A stretch of 64,000 nt of DNA from Iodobacter fluviatilis (lineage in GTDB: Bacteria; Pseudomonadota; Gammaproteobacteria; Burkholderiales; Chitinibacteraceae): contig NZ_UGHR01000003.1 of assembly GCF_900451195.1 (NCBI RefSeq), forward strand, positions 62,001-126,000. Direction: 5' to 3'. Made by a program: the position numbers and the translations under genes. The notes under the pieces were generated by a model that was not told where the DNA came from, did no database searches, and saw only the letters and a program-made list of their open reading frames with translations. Below are positions 17,449-26,227 of the stretch, in pieces. The stretch's first letter is position 1. Every line of letters starts with the position of its first letter.

Positions 17449-18639
17449 TTACTTCACAAAACCTGAAGCCATTGCGGTACCTGCCGCTGTTTTACCTAAA
17501 ATAGTATGCCCCGCAATAGTAGGGTGCACACCATCTGCAAACAGATAATTCGTATCTGCATTAGCTGCTACCAAGGTTTTTCCGGTACAAGTCAGAGCAG
17601 ATACTTTTGTTGGATCATTTGTTGGTGGCAGAGCGCTCAGTGATGGCGTGGTGTCGTTATTACACGCCATATTGCTGGTATTCACCAAACCAAAACTCAC
17701 TGGGCTGGCAATCGCTTTAGCCACAAGGCCTGCGGTATCTACAATCACCACCTGTTTCGCCGCCACTTCAGCGGCTAAGCCAGCAGCAACTGCTTTGTTA
17801 TATTCAACTGAAAGCGTTGTTGCTAAGTCTTTTAAAGCTGTTGGTGCAAACTGTGGGGTAACGCCTAAATCTGGCATATTGGCATAGACCACTTTGCTAG
17901 CACCCATGGCAACCAAGGTTTTCACTTGCGTAACCATCGACGTTGCATTTTTGCCAATCGCAGCTTGAATCGCAGATGGTGTTGCGCTGCTTGGTGCGGC
18001 TGCAACCCCCGCTAAAAAGGCAAAGAAGTCATTGGGGCCACCTTGAATCAGCACCAATTGGCTGGCATTAAAACTAGTGCGTGCCGCTTTATACTTGGCA
18101 ATTTGGCCTTTGATCGACAGCGCCGTTGCCGATTGGTAAGTCATACCGGGGGCGACCGTTACCAGACCATTGCTAATCGTTTGGCCTTTCGCATTTACCG
18201 TGAGCTCAGTGTCAATTCTTGAGCCACCTTCTGCATAAGCGTTGCCGCCCAGATCATAAATTTTGCCCATGGTGCTAGGTGTACCCACCGGAGCGCCAGT
18301 GACAGGATTGAGTCCGCTAAAGTTGACCAAGCGATTAGGAGTTAAATTTAAGCCATATTCAGCAGCAAAAAACTCAGTCCATACAGCCCCCGTCGGAGCG
18401 GTCGCTGGCTTAGTGGTAAAGCGCAAACCAACAGGAATATCGTTTGTCAGATCTGCATCTGCCGTAGTCGGGTTATACGTGCCGATATCGCTCAAGCTAT
18501 CGCCAAAAGAAATCACTTCTTTAATATTGCGGGTGTCCGCTGGGGTACTTGCATCTCCGCCACCGCCACACGCAGCGAGCAAGGAGGTCAGTAGCAGAAC
18601 AGCAAAGGGGCGGCTTGCCCGTGGCAGTGAAGAATTCAT
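17449..18639 (-). CDS. SGNH/GDSL esterase-lipase lipoprotein
   Basis: Secreted hydrolase of 396 residues from the ATG at 18639, chosen because GGGAG lies directly upstream and the signal peptide starts here; a longer frame adds ten residues. The signal sequence ends in LLAACGGGG, a lipobox. Block I is FGDSLSDIGTY (nucleophile Ser), the block III region is GGPNDFF with Asn, and block V DGVHPTIAGH supplies the Asp-His pair. Family members hydrolyse esters or phospholipids at the cell surface. The fold and catalytic set are complete, but the substrate is not readable. It is monocistronic, with a terminator just downstream. Confidence 0.9.
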   Translation of the reverse strand: MNSSLPRASRPFAVLLLTSLLAACGGGGDASTPADTRNIKEVISFGDSLSDIGTYNPTTADADLTNDIPVGLRFTTKPATAPTGAVWTEFFAAEYGLNLTPNRLVNFSGLNPVTGAPVGTPSTMGKIYDLGGNAYAEGGSRIDTELTVNAKGQTISNGLVTVAPGMTYQSATALSIKGQIAKYKAARTSFNASQLVLIQGGPNDFFAFLAGVAAAPSSATPSAIQAAIGKNATSMVTQVKTLVAMGASKVVYANMPDLGVTPQFAPTALKDLATTLSVEYNKAVAAGLAAEVAAKQVVIVDTAGLVAKAIASPVSFGLVNTSNMACNNDTTPSLSALPPTNDPTKVSALTCTGKTLVAANADTNYLFADGVHPTIAGHTILGKTAAGTAMASGFVK

Positions 18640-19114
18640 GTAAATCTCCCGTCTTGTTTTGATTAGCACAAGCCAAAGCCCGATGCTTTTTGTAGTAAAC
18701 CCACTTGATGCTACGAATCAAACATGTGTTTGACAAGCCAAACTAGCCTAGGACTATCCCTAAGTCAGACCAAGTCTGCTTAAATTACTGCATAACTAGG
18801 GGCAATTGTAAGAAAACAGCAATATCATTGTGCATCAGCACAATATTCACAGAATGGTCTCCGGCTGCCACTTGATGCTGAATAAAAAGACTTATTTTTC
18901 TCCTTGATCATTTACTGACCCGGCTTAAAAACTTGCGTATCCTGACAAAAATCTACAAAAAGATTCAGCTCTCCTCTGTCCCTGCTAGGCAGTATTGATG
19001 TTTTTAAACGACAAACAAGCAAAACTCGTCTACTCAAAGTAGCCGCAGATTAAATAAATACAATTTTTATACTGATTTAAATCGATATACGCCCACCAGC
19101 CTAAGTAAACGCCA
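18640..19114. other. Intergenic region between GDSL gene and TSUP exporter
   Basis: A 475-base gap between divergent genes with no ORF of quality. Only short imperfect dyads (for example CAGAC/GTCTG around 18766-18778) are visible, and I cannot assign a function. Confidence 0.45.
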
Positions 19115-19873
19115 ATGATTGAATTGCTCGCCTTATTTATTGTTTCTTTAATCGCCAATACGCTTTCTGCGCTGGCAGGCGGTGGCGCGGGGCTGCTGCA
19201 ACTGCCTATTCTCTTGTTTTTAGGCCTAGCATTTCCTGTGGCACTGGCAACGCATAAAGTAGCCAGTGTGGCGCTGGGGCTAGGGGCCACTTTCAAACAT
19301 TTAAAAGCAGGCACACTAAACTGGCGTTTTTCTGCCTTAGTACTAGCCAGCGGCTTACCAGGCGTACTGATTGGCACCCTCTTGGTCTTGCATATTCCTG
19401 AACAATTAACGCTATTCATCTTGGCGATTCTGACCAGTGGCTTAGGCCTGTACTCACTGTTTTCCCCAGCTCTTGGCCAGCAGCAGCAAAGCCGCCATCG
19501 CAGCGGCTCAAAACTATGGCTGGGCGTGGCCGGTTTATTTTTTATTGGCGTGCTGAATGGCTCTTTTACTTCGGGCACGGGCCTGTTTGTCACGCTGTGG
19601 CTAGTGCACTGGTTTGGCATGGATTACAAACAAGCCGTGGCTTACACCATGGTATTGGTGGGACTATTCTGGAATAGCGCCGGAGCCATTTCGCTGGCCC
19701 TGCAAGCTGGCGTTTACTGGCCGTGGATTCCAGTCTTACTGCTGGCCTCTGCCCTAGGCGGCTATCTGGGGGCACATTGGGGTTTAAAGCAGGGTAATCA
19801 GATGATTAAACGCTGCTTTGAAAGTGTCACTATTCTGACAGGAATATCACTACTGATTAAAGCTGTGCATTAA
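19115..19873 (+). CDS. TSUP-family (TauE/SafE) anion exporter
   Basis: Inner-membrane protein of 252 residues with about eight hydrophobic helices, typical of the TauE/SafE sulfite/sulfonate exporter family. Conserved features are the N-terminal half with SALAGGGAGLLQLPILL and ATHKVASVALG, and the second half with GVLNGSFTSGTGLFVTLWLV, a repeated glycine-rich motif of the inverted-repeat fold. Members export or import sulfite, sulfoacetate or other organic anions. Nothing in the neighbourhood (nudC follows after 46 bases) identifies the substrate. Confidence 0.85.
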   Translation: MIELLALFIVSLIANTLSALAGGGAGLLQLPILLFLGLAFPVALATHKVASVALGLGATFKHLKAGTLNWRFSALVLASGLPGVLIGTLLVLHIPEQLTLFILAILTSGLGLYSLFSPALGQQQQSRHRSGSKLWLGVAGLFFIGVLNGSFTSGTGLFVTLWLVHWFGMDYKQAVAYTMVLVGLFWNSAGAISLALQAGVYWPWIPVLLLASALGGYLGAHWGLKQGNQMIKRCFESVTILTGISLLIKAVH

Positions 19874-19919
19874 GATACGGGCATTGCAGAACCGCCCGAC
19901 TCACTTTAAAGAATTGGCC

Positions 19920-20735
19920 ATGCTTCCCACAGCGTTTATTCCCGAATACAAACATCTGCCAGCCAGCGCAAACAGTCTTTGCCTGGCTTTTATCGGCGAT
20001 CAGCTTCTGGTTTTTTCCGATGGCCGCTTGCCAGAGCATTACGATTTACCAGCGCATGATTGCGCAGAAATTTCAGTACAAATTGGTAGTGTGGCGAGCC
20101 AGTCATGTGTGCTGATGGCCTGGCATAAAGACACACCCTATGCAGCGGATCTGCAAGCCATTGGCCTGCGAGCGGCTTGGGGTTTAATTGAAGACAGCCA
20201 TTATTGGATTGCAGCAAGGGCACAGCAATTACTGACCTTTGACCGGCAGCATCGCTTTTGTGGCTGCTGCGGCACAGCAACCACTAGGATGAATAAAGAA
20301 ACCGCCAGAGAGTGTCCGGCCTGCCTGCACCGTGCTTATCCCAGAGTTTCACCTGCAATTATGGTGCTGATTAAGAAAGACCGGCAGCTGCTGCTAGCCC
20401 GCTCGCCCCATTTTCGCCCTGGCGTTTACAGCGCACTTGCCGGCTTTGTAGAGGCAGGTGAAAGCTGCGAAGAGGCTGTTTTTCGCGAAATTTATGAAGA
20501 GGTAGGGGTAAAAGTCTCCAACCTGAGCTGGTTTGGCAGCCAAAGTCATCCTTTTCCGCACTCTTTGATGCTGGCTTTTATTGCTGATTATGTTTCGGGA
20601 GAGATCACACCGCAGGAAGGAGAGATCGAAGATGCGCAGTGGTTTGGCCTTGAAAACCTGCCCGAGCTGCCTGGGAAATCCAGCATCGCCTATCACCTGA
20701 TCCAGGCGGGTTTAGCAAAAATAGCCCAAAAATAA
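19920..20735 (+). CDS. nudC: NAD(H) pyrophosphatase / RNA decapping hydrolase NudC
   Basis: Nudix hydrolase of about 271 residues from the ATG at 19920 (a TTG at 19884 is possible but has no better support). An N-terminal domain leads to a zinc ribbon of the form CGCC...C-x2-C (RFCGCCGTATTR, ARECPACLHRAYPR). The Nudix box follows: GFVEAGESCEEAVFREIYEEVG, intact with the REx2EE core. The NudC signature SQPWPFP is present as SQSHPFPHSLM, so its third and fourth positions differ from the classic form. The enzyme cleaves NAD(H) to NMN and AMP and removes NAD caps from RNA in the cytoplasm. Confidence 0.93.
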   Translation: MLPTAFIPEYKHLPASANSLCLAFIGDQLLVFSDGRLPEHYDLPAHDCAEISVQIGSVASQSCVLMAWHKDTPYAADLQAIGLRAAWGLIEDSHYWIAARAQQLLTFDRQHRFCGCCGTATTRMNKETARECPACLHRAYPRVSPAIMVLIKKDRQLLLARSPHFRPGVYSALAGFVEAGESCEEAVFREIYEEVGVKVSNLSWFGSQSHPFPHSLMLAFIADYVSGEITPQEGEIEDAQWFGLENLPELPGKSSIAYHLIQAGLAKIAQK

Positions 20736-20838
20736 CAAACCAAGCTCAGGCAAACTCACAACTTAAACCACAGGATAAAGTGTTTAAAGGCGGAAAGCTG
20801 TTTCCAAAAGCACAAATAGCCAGAAGGGCAATCTCAGA

Positions 20839-21726
20839 ATGCATAGTAACGCAAGCAGCTCCTCATTTCGCCTTGGCGTTATTCTGGCCATTTTTGCCGC
20901 TACGGGCTTTTCGTGCAAAGCCATTTTTGCCAAATTGGCTTACCGCCACGGCACAGACGCCATTACCTTAGTCTGCTTACGCATGTTATTTGTGCTGCTG
21001 ATTTTAGCCAGCTACAGCCTGTGGCGCAGCAAAGCACGCTTGGCAGGGCGCGATTATTTGGCGCTGATTGGCTTAGGGCTTTTAGGCTATTACCTATCCA
21101 GCGTGCTCGACTTTATTGGCCTGACTACAGTCAGCGCCAGCTTAGAGCGGCTGATCCTCAGTCTCTATCCCACACTCACGGTGCTGTTTTCGGTGCTACT
21201 TACCGGCACGGTGATGACAAGGCGGATGAAACAAGCGCTGCCACTCACCTATCTCGGCATCGCGCTTGTGATTGCACCTGGCTTAGCTGAGGCCAATGCA
21301 GATTGGGTGGGCATCGGTTTCATTATGGCCAGCACCACCTGCTATGCCTTATATATGAGCCTAAGCCCAACGATGATTTCCCGAGTAGGAGCAATGCGCT
21401 TTACCGAGCTGGGGCTTACCGTTTCGAGCATTGCCGTGCTCTGCCATTTTTTAATCACTCATCCCATCAATGCCCTCGTTCAACCCCTACCGGTTTACGG
21501 CCTTGCTGCCGCAATGGCCGTTTTTGCAACCGTACTGCCGATTTATGCCACAGCCGCCGCCATGAGCCGTATCGGTGCCAGCCGCACTGCCATCATCGGC
21601 AGCCTTGGCCCCATGCTGTCTATTTTAATGAGCATAAGTATTCTGGATGAACGCTTGACGGCCATTCAATGGCTAGGCGCAGCCCTTGTAATGCTGGGGG
21701 TGTGGGTTGTAAGCAAAAAATCTTAA
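20839..21726 (+). CDS. EamA/DMT-family permease
   Basis: Inner-membrane protein of 295 residues with ten predicted helices in two homologous EamA halves. The first half carries FAATGFSCKAIFAKLAYRHG, LVCLRMLF and LERLILSLYPTLTVLFS. The second carries GASRTAIIGSLGPMLSIL and ISILDERLTAIQWLGAALVMLG, the end motif of DMT exporters. Members export amino acids, nucleobases or other metabolites. The gene stands alone between nudC and the acetyltransferase, so the substrate is unknown. Confidence 0.88.
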   Translation: MHSNASSSSFRLGVILAIFAATGFSCKAIFAKLAYRHGTDAITLVCLRMLFVLLILASYSLWRSKARLAGRDYLALIGLGLLGYYLSSVLDFIGLTTVSASLERLILSLYPTLTVLFSVLLTGTVMTRRMKQALPLTYLGIALVIAPGLAEANADWVGIGFIMASTTCYALYMSLSPTMISRVGAMRFTELGLTVSSIAVLCHFLITHPINALVQPLPVYGLAAAMAVFATVLPIYATAAAMSRIGASRTAIIGSLGPMLSILMSISILDERLTAIQWLGAALVMLGVWVVSKKS

Positions 21727-21753
21727 ACGCAAACAAGCAAGGGAACGCCTGCT

Positions 21754-22320
21754 ATGCCTGAAACGATTTACTATCATTTTAGCGACTTAGAAAACATTGA
21801 CCCTGCCCCATTTATTAAAGAACAAGTGCTGCTTAAACAATTTAACAACAGCACGCCAGATGAGCGCCGCGAGCTGATCCCGGCACTCTTTGCAAAGGCA
21901 AAAGACGTCAATATTTATCCACCACTGTATTTATCACGCGGCTGGGAAGTTGAACTTGGCCCTAAAGTAATGATCAATCTGGGAGTTAGTCTCTTAGGTG
22001 GCGCCCCCATTACGATAGGGGAGCACAGTTTAATTGGTCCTCATGTTCAGATTATCACTGTTAACCACCCCGTCGATCCCACCGAACGCCAAAGGTATGC
22101 CTTTACTGCAAAACCTGTCCACATTGGCGCTAATGTCTGGATAGGCGCAGGGGCTATTATTTGCCCCGGAGTCAGTATTGGTGATCACAGCGTGGTGGGA
22201 GCAGGAGCGGTAGTTACACATGATGTGCCGCGCTGCACTTTAGTAGCAGGGAACCCTGCACGTGAAATCCGCAAGCTGGAAGAGCCCGACCTCAGTACAC
22301 TTTATTTGGATAGCCCATGA
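21754..22320 (+). CDS. Hexapeptide-repeat O-acetyltransferase (maltose/galactoside type)
   Basis: Left-handed beta-helix acyltransferase of 188 residues, the group of maltose O-acetyltransferase and LacA. An N-terminal helical segment (about 1-55) precedes the hexad repeats. The active-site region has ITVNHPVDPTERQ with the catalytic His, and the helix end has IGANVWIGAGAIICPGVSIG and GAGAVVTHDVP, AGNPAREI. It moves an acetyl group from acetyl-CoA to a sugar or similar acceptor. The start codon of the next gene overlaps its stop (ATGA), so both are probably made together. Confidence 0.9.
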   Translation: MPETIYYHFSDLENIDPAPFIKEQVLLKQFNNSTPDERRELIPALFAKAKDVNIYPPLYLSRGWEVELGPKVMINLGVSLLGGAPITIGEHSLIGPHVQIITVNHPVDPTERQRYAFTAKPVHIGANVWIGAGAIICPGVSIGDHSVVGAGAVVTHDVPRCTLVAGNPAREIRKLEEPDLSTLYLDSP

Positions 22321-23282
22321 AACTCTGGAATGCGCTCCGCGCTGTTTTTACCCGTGAACCCGCTGCGCCTGCCTGTGATCCAGCCCTGCTGACAGCATTA
22401 GCAGACAGCGCCAATCCGCGCATTAAACTAGCCAGCCGTTATCTGGCTCGCCTGCAAAATGCCTATGCCATTGCCCACTCATGGAGCGGGCGCATCGTGA
22501 TGCAGTTGCCCGCGCCGGTAGAGCTGTCAAGCCGAAGCTGGAGCCAGGAAGCCCATACCCATGCGGCCTTTGGCACTGCCGAAAGCGTGCAAGAAACCAT
22601 CAGCTATTCCGAAGAAGTCAGAAACTGGTTTGCACAAAATCCGCTAGCCGATCACGCTTATGCTGTTTTGATTATGCAAAGCCAGTTACAGCAACGCTAT
22701 GGCATGGAAATCTGCGGCGACAACATCAGGCAGGATGTGGCCCAGCAAGTGCTGGTTTGCCGTGGCCAGCAAATCAGCCAGGTGGCGGGCAGCATTGCAG
22801 AATTGCAAGAAAAACTCATCAGTCGCCTGCTCAGGCTGCTGGCTAGCAACGCAGCCTGGCATATCGAAGCCAGAGAGCAATTTAAGCGCCAGCTGGAAAC
22901 CGAGCTGAATGAAGTCCGCATGAGCTGGCGTTATTGCAAACCCACCGAGCCGCGCTATGCCGGACTCACACAAGAAGTAGAAAAACTCTCTGCAGAATTT
23001 AGCGCCTGCCGCAGCGCACTGGAGCCAGATGCCCTGCTCGCCCTGCTGGAAACCTCGCTAACCGATGCCAACAGCCATCTTAAACTGGAAATCCAATCCT
23101 TAAAGCTCGATAAAATGGGCGTACAAAGCCAGGCTGAAGATGCCGCAGAAATCACACTCTGCCATGTATTGGCAGAGCGCGGCCAATGGCTGGACCGCTG
23201 CATCCTGCCGGTTAAAATCTTACGCAGCGATGTGATCCAGCCCAAAGACTTCAGCCAGCGGCTGGATGAGGTGCTGTTTTAA
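22317..23282 (+). CDS. Protein of unknown function, coupled to acetyltransferase
   Basis: I do not recognise this 321-residue protein. It has no signal peptide or membrane segment. Composition suggests a mainly alpha-helical, coiled-coil-prone protein: heptad-like runs at about residues 165-205 (IAELQEKLISRLLRLL) and 215-275 (LTQEVEKLSAEFSACR, SLTDANSHLKLEIQSLKL). It overlaps the acetyltransferase stop by four bases (ATGA). Base and codon use are like the neighbours, so it is a genuine native gene. A role in the same process as the acetyltransferase is suggested only by the overlap. Confidence 0.75.
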   Translation: MKLWNALRAVFTREPAAPACDPALLTALADSANPRIKLASRYLARLQNAYAIAHSWSGRIVMQLPAPVELSSRSWSQEAHTHAAFGTAESVQETISYSEEVRNWFAQNPLADHAYAVLIMQSQLQQRYGMEICGDNIRQDVAQQVLVCRGQQISQVAGSIAELQEKLISRLLRLLASNAAWHIEAREQFKRQLETELNEVRMSWRYCKPTEPRYAGLTQEVEKLSAEFSACRSALEPDALLALLETSLTDANSHLKLEIQSLKLDKMGVQSQAEDAAEITLCHVLAERGQWLDRCILPVKILRSDVIQPKDFSQRLDEVLF

Positions 23283-23310
23283 GCGGCAGCCGCTGCAGCA
23301 AAAAATGCGG

Positions 23311-23350
23311 CAGACACAGAGCCCAATCTGGACACAGAGCACAGAGAGCC
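23311..23350. repeat. Dispersed CACAGAG repeat, weak copy
   Basis: GACACAGAGC occurs at 23313-23321 and again near 23331-23340, with ACAGAGAGCC following. This resembles the CACGGAG/CACAGAG arms of the repeat family seen at 3616, 25029, 38770 and 50243 but lacks the AAAACCC ends. Confidence 0.4.
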
Positions 23351-23376
23351 AAACAACAGATCTTGCACTTTGCAGC

Positions 23377-24294
23377 TCAATGCGTTGCCTGCTGATTGTG
23401 TGCAAACCAATCAGAGAGAAAATCGATCAGCACCCGCAGCTTGGCCGGCTGGGGCAGGCGCTGCGGATAGACTAGATATAACGATTGCGCAGGCAGGCTG
23501 TATTCGGGCAAAAGCGCCTGCAACTGCCCGCTGGCTAAGTCTCCGGCAATTAAGTAATAAGGCAAACAAACGGCCCCAGCGCCATCTAAGGCCAGATTTC
23601 TAAGCAAACCATAATCGCTGATTCTGAGCTCTGCCCTAATATCCACCGCGTGTAATTCATTGCCACGATTAAAAACCCAGTGACAAGGATCACGAAAGTG
23701 AGAGTTGGTAAGACAGGGCCAAGCCAGCAAATCGCTGGGTGAGGCCAGCTCTGGCGAGCGGGCAATACAAGCCGGGGATGCAACAAGGCAAAGCTGCGCC
23801 GATACCAAGGGCTTAGACACCAGCCGCTCGTGCCCCAAATAGCCGGATCGCACCGCCAAATCATAGCCATCGGCTTCTAAATCCCGCGGCTCGCGGCTGA
23901 CATCCAGCTCGACTTCCAGCATTGGATATCGCTCACGCAGCGCTATTAATATCTGCGACATAAACACCCCACCAAAACTAGTCGGCACAGTGATACGCAA
24001 TAAGCCTGCCACCTCTTCACGCAAAGCCTGCACAGCCTGCTGAGCGGCCGAAACCTGCGCCTGCCACGATTGGCAATGTGCCAAATAAACCTTCCCCGCC
24101 TCGGTGAGATTGAGTTTGCGTGTAGTGCGAAAAAATAGCGCGACTTTCAGCAGATTTTCCAGTTGCGATACCTGCTTGCTGGCATAGGATTTAGAACAGC
24201 CCAAGATTTCTGCCGCCCGTGTAAAGCTCCCTTGCTCTGCCACACAGGCAAAAGTATTGGCCCAAATCACTTGCTGATTGATTGTTTCCATCAT
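23377..24294 (-). CDS. LysR-family transcriptional regulator
   Basis: DNA-binding regulator of 305 residues. The N-terminal winged helix-turn-helix covers residues about 7-65 (FACVAEQGSFTRAAEILGCSKSYASKQVSQLE) and is followed by the linker helix and a C-terminal periplasmic-binding-like effector domain. The Gly-Cys-Ser-Lys-Ser-Tyr-recognition region groups it with the single-target LysR genes near oxidoreductases. It is divergent from the SDR gene at 24426 with a 131-base gap, the classic LysR-target arrangement, so it probably controls that SDR. The inducer is unknown. Confidence 0.9.
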   Translation of the reverse strand: MMETINQQVIWANTFACVAEQGSFTRAAEILGCSKSYASKQVSQLENLLKVALFFRTTRKLNLTEAGKVYLAHCQSWQAQVSAAQQAVQALREEVAGLLRITVPTSFGGVFMSQILIALRERYPMLEVELDVSREPRDLEADGYDLAVRSGYLGHERLVSKPLVSAQLCLVASPACIARSPELASPSDLLAWPCLTNSHFRDPCHWVFNRGNELHAVDIRAELRISDYGLLRNLALDGAGAVCLPYYLIAGDLASGQLQALLPEYSLPAQSLYLVYPQRLPQPAKLRVLIDFLSDWFAHNQQATH

Positions 24295-24425
24295 GGCAAC
24301 ACTCGTTTGATTATTGAGCTAATTATCTTCGACAAAAGATTGTTTATGCTAGTGGCTGTACACAATCAAAGCTAATCAAAGGCATAGGGCCTGTTTAGCA
24401 AACCCAACTTCAGAGAAAGAAAACA
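24295..24425. promoter_or_regulatory. Divergent promoter region LysR/SDR
   Basis: The 131-base gap between the two divergent genes should hold the LysR operator (T-N11-A dyads) and both promoters. The AT-rich core around 24305-24380 fits, but I cannot fix the boxes by eye. Confidence 0.4.
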
Positions 24426-25028
24426 ATGAAAATCCTCGTTATCGGTGCCAATGGCACAATCGGCAAAGCTGTTGTTGCAGAACTAGTAGCACGCCATGAA
24501 ATCATCACCGCCGGTAGAAGCAGCGGCGAATACAGAGTCGATCTAAAAGACGCAGCCAGCATCACCGCGCTGTTTAAAGAAGTAGGCAAAGTGGACGCGG
24601 TGATCTCTGCGGCAGGGAATGTACACTTCGCTCCGCTAGCCGAATTTAGCGCCGACCATTACGCCATTGGGATCAACGATAAACTGATGGGGCAGGTGAA
24701 TCTGGCGCTGGCCGCGCAAAACGCATTAAATGACGGTGGCTCGATCACCTTAACCAGCGGCATTTTAAGCAGCGATCCGATTCGCTTTGGCAGCAGCGCC
24801 AGCATGGTCAACGCCGCCATCGATGGCTTTGTCAGAGCCGCTGCCATCGAATTACCACGCGGCCTACGCATCAACAGCATCAGCCCAACCGTATTACAAG
24901 AAGCCCTTGAAAGCTACGGCCCCTACTTCCGAGGCTTTGACGCCGTACCCGCCGCCAAAGTAGCGCTGGCCTACAGCAAAAGCGTAGAAGGCGCACAGAC
25001 CGGGCAGGTTTATACAGTGAATAACTAA
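24426..25028 (+). CDS. Short-chain dehydrogenase/reductase
   Basis: Short SDR of 200 residues. The glycine-rich NADP site reads IGANGTIGKAVV (GxxGxxG), and DLKDAASI is the adenine-ring Asp motif. ISAAGNVHFAPLA matches the NNAG position. The usual catalytic YxxxK is not obvious: LTSGILSSDPIRFGSSASMVNAAIDGF has Ser-Ala-Ser-Met where Tyr-Lys would be expected. This variant occurs in the short SDRs found next to LysR genes in proteobacteria. Its substrate is unknown. An RBS (GAGAAAG) precedes the ATG. It is probably controlled by the divergent LysR protein. Confidence 0.85.
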   Translation: MKILVIGANGTIGKAVVAELVARHEIITAGRSSGEYRVDLKDAASITALFKEVGKVDAVISAAGNVHFAPLAEFSADHYAIGINDKLMGQVNLALAAQNALNDGGSITLTSGILSSDPIRFGSSASMVNAAIDGFVRAAAIELPRGLRINSISPTVLQEALESYGPYFRGFDAVPAAKVALAYSKSVEGAQTGQVYTVNN

Positions 25029-25122
25029 CACCACGAATGTCCCGCAGAACACGGAGTTGCACAGAGAAAAAATGGGTTTGAAATAAGTTGTTTTGTAGGT
25101 TTTTAGTCTTTTAAAAACCCAG
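25029..25122. repeat. Dispersed CACGGAG repeat, copy 2
   Basis: Just after the SDR stop, CAGAACACGGAGTTGC is followed by ACAGAGAAAAAATGGGTTTG and, about 35 bases on, TTTTAAAAACCC. These are the motifs of the repeat family at 3616-3722 and 50243-50366 (CACGGAGTTGCAC, AGAAAA, AAACCC ends) in a diverged form. Confidence 0.6.
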
Positions 25123-25124
25123 TA

Positions 25125-25440
25125 GTCTGCATTCATGCAGCAGCTCCTAGCACGGGGCTTCAATCCCCCTTGAAACACGCCGGAGCGAGGAACAAGCGGG
25201 GTGGGGTTTCGGCCAGGGGCAGCGAGGCATGAGCGAGTCCCGCCCGCCGCCGCCTCGATTGTCCGCAGAGAAGGGGCCTTCGTGTTTCGTGGGGCGGCCT
25301 TCTTTCGCTTCCTTTCTTGGCCGTTCAAGAAAGGAAGGCCCCCGCGGTGGCTACCGCTCCTAAATCAACGTGCCGAAGGCACTAAAAAGGTCTTTTTGAT
25401 TTTGGTGAGCGCACATGGTGCTTCACCCGCCCTTCAAAAG
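25125..25440. repeat. GC-rich non-coding island with a 12-bp hairpin
   Basis: About 315 bases that are visibly more GC-rich than the surroundings, filled with CGCC/GGGG runs. Inside lies a perfect 12-bp hairpin at 25308-25337 (CTTCCTTTCTTG and CAAGAAAGGAAG, loop GCCGTT), preceded by GTCCGCAGAGAAGGGGCC and a GGCCTTCTTTCG stretch. I recall similar hairpin-bearing, GC-rich elements repeated in many proteobacterial genomes, often mis-called as small ORFs. That recollection is not checked. A 121-residue ORF across it (25201-25566) runs into the SDR gene on the other strand and is likely spurious. Confidence 0.55.
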
Positions 25441-25447
25441 ATGAAAC

Positions 25448-26158
25448 TCACACCTCTTCCACACTATATCGCTCGCCGCCCTGAATCTCAGAAGCCACCA
25501 GCCTTGCAATCGCCGCCGCCACATCTGCAGGCTGGCGCAATAGGCCCTGCTCTTTGCGGGCAATAAAGCGGCCAACATCGGGGAATTCTTCTGTTGTACG
25601 CGAGCGGATTTCGGCTTGCATGGCGGTATCCATTACGCCTGGGTCAAAATTAATACAGACCACAGGGTGAGCCGCCGTGCTTTGCTCCACCGCCAGCGCT
25701 CGAATAAAGTGCTCCAAGCCTGCTTTGCTGGCGCAATATAAAGACCAGCTGCCATAACCGCGAATTGCTGCGCCGGATGAAACCTGCAGCACGGTTTTAC
25801 GTGCGGGCAGATCGCCAAAATGGCGGATAAACGCAGCAATAATGCGGATCGCCGCATTGAAATTCACACTCAGATTGGTGGCAATGGCCTCATCACTGAG
25901 CGTGGCAACCGGGGCCAGCGGGCTGAGCATGCCGGCATTATTAATCAGCAGCACTTCTTTCCATTCTTGGCTGGCCAGCTGGGAAAAATGCCTGTCAACC
26001 AGACTTGCCGCATTGCCTGCCGCCAGATCAACACTGATATGCCCTGCAAGCTGCCCACTGCGCGAAAACTCACACACCTGCCAGCCTTGAGCCTGGTACA
26101 GCTTGACCAGCGCCGCGCCCAAACCCGCAGATCCGCCGGTGATACAGAGTAATTTCAT
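25448..26158 (-). CDS. SDR oxidoreductase (benzil/sepiapterin reductase-like)
   Basis: Short-chain dehydrogenase of 236 residues. It has TGGSAGLGAALV (nucleotide-binding TGxxxGxG), LLINNAGML, the catalytic Ser in VSSGAAI, Tyr-Lys in YCASKAGLEHF, and a VCINFDPGVMDT segment after the active site. These match the benzil reductase/sepiapterin reductase-like branch (YueD type), which reduces carbonyl groups with NADPH. The start has AAGGAAAAAC upstream. It stands alone on the minus strand between the GC-rich island and the large outer-membrane protein. Confidence 0.85.
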   Translation of the reverse strand: MKLLCITGGSAGLGAALVKLYQAQGWQVCEFSRSGQLAGHISVDLAAGNAASLVDRHFSQLASQEWKEVLLINNAGMLSPLAPVATLSDEAIATNLSVNFNAAIRIIAAFIRHFGDLPARKTVLQVSSGAAIRGYGSWSLYCASKAGLEHFIRALAVEQSTAAHPVVCINFDPGVMDTAMQAEIRSRTTEEFPDVGRFIARKEQGLLRQPADVAAAIARLVASEIQGGERYSVEEV

Positions 26159-26227
26159 GTTTTTCCTTAGGTCTGTTGAAAATAATGCGGCCTCTCCCTT
26201 TATGCAGTAGGGCTGAAGCCTGCATAT

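Noticed and set aside
19030..19620. 196-residue antisense ORF to the TSUP exporter
   Set aside because: It is a shadow of the clear membrane-protein frame, has no RBS and a basic, proline-rich composition.
25201..25566. 121-residue ORF across the GC-rich island
   Set aside because: It runs through the hairpin-rich non-coding island into the antisense side of the SDR gene, with no RBS and a GC-driven arginine/proline composition, so it is most likely a composition artefact.
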